From Bordetella parapertussis (lineage in GTDB: Bacteria; Pseudomonadota; Gammaproteobacteria; Burkholderiales; Burkholderiaceae_C): a stretch of DNA of 7,166 nucleotides. Below are positions 5,380 to 7,166 of this stretch, piece after piece. The position numbers and the translations under genes were made by a program. The stretch lies in assembly GCA_945900685.1 (NCBI GenBank), contig CAMDJS010000105.1, positions 1 to 7,166 of the forward strand. Reading direction: 5' to 3'. How positions within the stretch are numbered: the stretch's first letter is position 1; every line of letters starts with the position of its first letter. The notes beneath the pieces are model-generated. The model did no database searches. It was not told where the DNA came from and worked only from the letters and a program-made list of their open reading frames with translations.

Positions 5380-6312
5380 ATGAACACTCCTACCCCCCTG
5401 CCTGATGAAGGCCAATCAGAGGAAATGGCACACCCTTGTGTGCTGTGTTTCAATACCAACGATCCCAGCGGCGCAGGTGGTTTAACCGCAGACATCTTGG
5501 CGATGTCTTCTGTAGGCGCTCATGTATTGGCGATCTCCACGGGAAGTTATGTGCGCGATACCGCCGAGGTTTTCGACCATATTGCGATGGACGATGAAGC
5601 GGTTGATGAACAAGCCCGCACCATCTTGGAAGACATTGCGGTTCAAGTGATCAAAATTGGTTTTTGTGGTTCCCCTGATGTTCTTTCCACGGTGGCTGAA
5701 ATTTGTGCTGACTACGCCGATGTGCCAGTAGTTGCCTATATGCCCAGTCTGTCGTGGTGGCAAGATGAACCTATCGACGCTTACCAAGACGCTTTCATGG
5801 AACTGGTGTTGCCTCAAACAACGGTTTTGGTGGGAAACCACAGCACCTTGTGGCGTTGGTTGCTTCCAGAATGGGGTAGCGACCGCAGTCCCACTGCCAG
5901 AGATTTGGCCAAAGCCGCGGCCGATAAAGGGGTGCCTTACACGTTTGTCACGGGCATGCCCCAAACAGGTGGCCAACATACTGAAAACGCCTTGGCCACA
6001 CCTTTGAATGTGATCGTCAGCGAAACCATTGAACGCTTTGATGCAGTCTTCACTGGTGCTGGTGATACCTTGAGTGCCGCTTTGGCTGGCTTGCTTGCCA
6101 TGGGCGACGATTTGGAAGCTTCTGCTGGAGAAGCACTTGGCTACCTCGATGGCAGCTTGGACGCCGGTTTTCGCCCAGGCATGGGTCATGCCGTTGCCGA
6201 CCGGCTGTTTTGGGCGCACAGCGTAGACGAAGGCAGCGGGTTTGAAGATGACGACGATGCTGCCGCAACTGCTGACGACTTTTCTTTGCCCGCTCACCAA
6301 ACACGACATTGA
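5380..6312 (+). CDS. ThiD-like (hydroxymethylpyrimidine/phosphomethylpyrimidine kinase-like) ribokinase-fold protein, divergent
   Basis: This 310-residue protein belongs to the ribokinase superfamily and is closest in motif order to ThiD, the ATP-dependent HMP / HMP-phosphate kinase of thiamine synthesis. It shows NDPSGAGGLTADIL (27-40, cf. SDPSGGAGIQADL), VIKIGFCG (90-97) and FTGAGDTLSAALAGLLA (224-240). Several ThiD landmarks are changed. The segment normally reading TALTAQNT is STGSYVRDT (53-61). The conserved DPV strand is VVAYMPSLSWWQ (117-128). The VKGGH strand is FVTGMP (189-194). The ThiD GTGC anion-hole motif is GAGD, giving a ribokinase-type catalytic Asp229. About 18 extra residues precede the first strand, and the C-terminus is acidic and low in complexity (289-300). 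The ATG at 5380 lacks a Shine-Dalgarno; Met16 has AGAGG too close to it. No thi gene is adjacent; hemL follows after 18 bases. Kinase activity is likely, the substrate uncertain. Confidence 0.88.
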   Translation: MNTPTPLPDEGQSEEMAHPCVLCFNTNDPSGAGGLTADILAMSSVGAHVLAISTGSYVRDTAEVFDHIAMDDEAVDEQARTILEDIAVQVIKIGFCGSPDVLSTVAEICADYADVPVVAYMPSLSWWQDEPIDAYQDAFMELVLPQTTVLVGNHSTLWRWLLPEWGSDRSPTARDLAKAAADKGVPYTFVTGMPQTGGQHTENALATPLNVIVSETIERFDAVFTGAGDTLSAALAGLLAMGDDLEASAGEALGYLDGSLDAGFRPGMGHAVADRLFWAHSVDEGSGFEDDDDAAATADDFSLPAHQTRH

Positions 6313-6330
6313 TGTTTATTCACTGAAACC

Positions 6331-7166
6331 ATGACTGATCTGAACCAAACCCTTTTCGACCGCGCCCGCCTTGTCATCCCCGGCGGCGTGAATTCCCCTG
6401 TACGCGCCTTTCGCGCTGTGGGCGGAACGCCGCGCTTTGTCAAACGTGCCCAAGGTGCTTACTTTTGGGACGCCAACGACAAGCGTTACATCGACTACAT
6501 CGGCTCTTGGGGCCCGATGATCTTGGGCCACGGCCACCCCGCCGTGGTCGAAGCCGTGCAAAAAGCGGTGCTCGAAGGCTTCTCTTACGGCGCTCCGACT
6601 GAGCGCGAAATTGAACTCGCCGAGGCCCTGTTGAAACTCATGCCCTCGATGGACATGGTGCGCTTGGTCAGTTCGGGCACCGAAGCGGGCATGAGCGCAT
6701 TGCGTTTAGCGCGTGGTGCCACAGGGCGCAGCAAGTTCATCAAGTTCGAGGGCTGCTACCACGGCCACGCCGATGCGCTGCTGGTGAAAGCCGGCTCGGG
6801 TTTGGCCACTTTTGGCAACCCTACCAGCGCCGGTGTGCCCCCCGAAGTGGTGCAGCACACCTTGGTGCTCGAGTTCAACAACATCCCCCAATTGGAAGAA
6901 GCCTTTGCCCTGCACGGCAAAGAGCTGGCCTGTTTGATGATCGAGCCCATCGCCGGCAACATGAACTTTGTCCGTGCCAGCGTCCCCTTCATGAAACGCT
7001 GCCGTGAGCTCTGCACCCAGCACGGCGCATTGTTGGTGTTTGACGAGGTGATGACCGGCTGCCGAGTCGCCTTGGGCAGCGCCCAAAGTGTGTATGCCCA
7101 ATCCATTCCCGGCTTTGAGCCCGATGTGACGGTATTGGGCAAAGTGATCGGTGGCGGCATGCCCTT
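6331..7166 (+). CDS. hemL: Glutamate-1-semialdehyde 2,1-aminomutase, 3' end cut by the window edge
   Basis: The first 278 residues of a protein normally about 430 long are present. It is a PLP enzyme that converts glutamate-1-semialdehyde to 5-aminolevulinate in the C5 tetrapyrrole pathway, in the cytosol. Clear motifs: [17 protein letters not shown] (16-32), [13 protein letters not shown] (58-70), SYGAPTE (85-91), VSSGTEA (113-119) for the cofactor phosphate, CYHGHAD (142-148) with the ring-stacking Tyr143, IEPIAGN (204-210), FDEVMTG (237-243) with the pyridine-N Asp238, and [10 protein letters not shown] (269-278) with the Schiff-base Lys271. Two near-invariant positions differ from what I expect of the family: Gly120 instead of Thr after GTEA, and Cys244 instead of Phe in MTGFR. 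The ATG at 6331 is the family start; no clear Shine-Dalgarno lies in the 18-base gap after the ThiD-like gene. Base composition is more GC-rich than its neighbours. Confidence 0.97.
   Translation, partial: MTDLNQTLFDRARLVIPGGVNSPVRAFRAVGGTPRFVKRAQGAYFWDANDKRYIDYIGSWGPMILGHGHPAVVEAVQKAVLEGFSYGAPTEREIELAEALLKLMPSMDMVRLVSSGTEAGMSALRLARGATGRSKFIKFEGCYHGHADALLVKAGSGLATFGNPTSAGVPPEVVQHTLVLEFNNIPQLEEAFALHGKELACLMIEPIAGNMNFVRASVPFMKRCRELCTQHGALLVFDEVMTGCRVALGSAQSVYAQSIPGFEPDVTVLGKVIGGGMP

Noticed and set aside
5482..6309. Long open frame of 275 codons on the minus strand opposite the ThiD-like gene
   Set aside because: It is codon-aligned with the sense gene, so it stays open simply because the sense gene avoids TTA, CTA and TCA codons; it ends exactly at a sense TTA (Leu35). 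Its translation shows no family motif.
6706..7160. Two overlapping minus-strand open frames inside hemL
   Set aside because: They are shadows of a high-GC gene; the sense frame is an unambiguous aminomutase.
1..7166. Defence system, prophage, insertion sequence, CRISPR array or tRNA
   Set aside because: All but about 125 bases are accounted for by recognisable core genes, and no direct repeat arrays, transposase or tRNA-like folds were seen.

Overview
This window is a gene-dense stretch of a bacterial chromosome with essentially no non-coding space. The gene set and its order (yqgE–yqgF–pyrR–pyrB–pyrC' on one strand, a divergent photolyase, then rubredoxin / ThiD-like kinase / hemL) point to a betaproteobacterium of the order Burkholderiales, probably Comamonadaceae. 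This placement is inferred from gene content, protein character and moderate GC, not from a database search. No mobile element, CRISPR array, tRNA or rRNA was seen. No stretch over 300 bases lacks a gene.

Left part (positions 1-3614, minus strand): a compact operon read right to left. YqgE (UPF0301) is followed by YqgF (putative pre-16S rRNA nuclease), PyrR (uracil phosphoribosyltransferase-type regulator), PyrB (aspartate carbamoyltransferase) and a dihydroorotase-like protein cut by the left window edge. Three of the four junctions are 4-base stop/start overlaps (GTGA, ATGA, ATGA) and the fourth is a 3-base gap with a good ribosome binding site, so translation is probably coupled throughout. 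The dihydroorotase-like protein has lost the metal-binding histidines expected of an enzyme. It therefore matches the non-catalytic PyrC' subunit known to support aspartate carbamoyltransferase assembly in Pseudomonas. An active dihydroorotase must then be encoded elsewhere.

Middle (3637-5121, plus strand): a class I DNA photolyase, divergent from yqgE with only 22 bases between the two starts. It converges on a small rubredoxin gene (5135-5308, minus), with 13 bases between the two stop codons.

Right part (5309-7166): a 71-base divergent intergenic region carrying two short inverted repeats and promoter-like hexamers separates rubredoxin from a ThiD-like kinase (5380-6312, plus). The kinase is followed 18 bases later by hemL (glutamate-1-semialdehyde aminomutase, tetrapyrrole synthesis), which is cut by the right edge. 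The ThiD-like protein is divergent at several positions that define pyrimidine kinase activity. hemL is visibly more GC-rich than the rest.

Most of the window is ordinary core metabolism: pyrimidine synthesis, DNA repair, heme synthesis. I see no clear sign of a new multi-gene system. The points most worth a second look are the catalytically dead PyrC', a hairpin followed by U-rich tracts inside early pyrB, a PyrR without a visible leader attenuator, and the atypical ThiD-like kinase.
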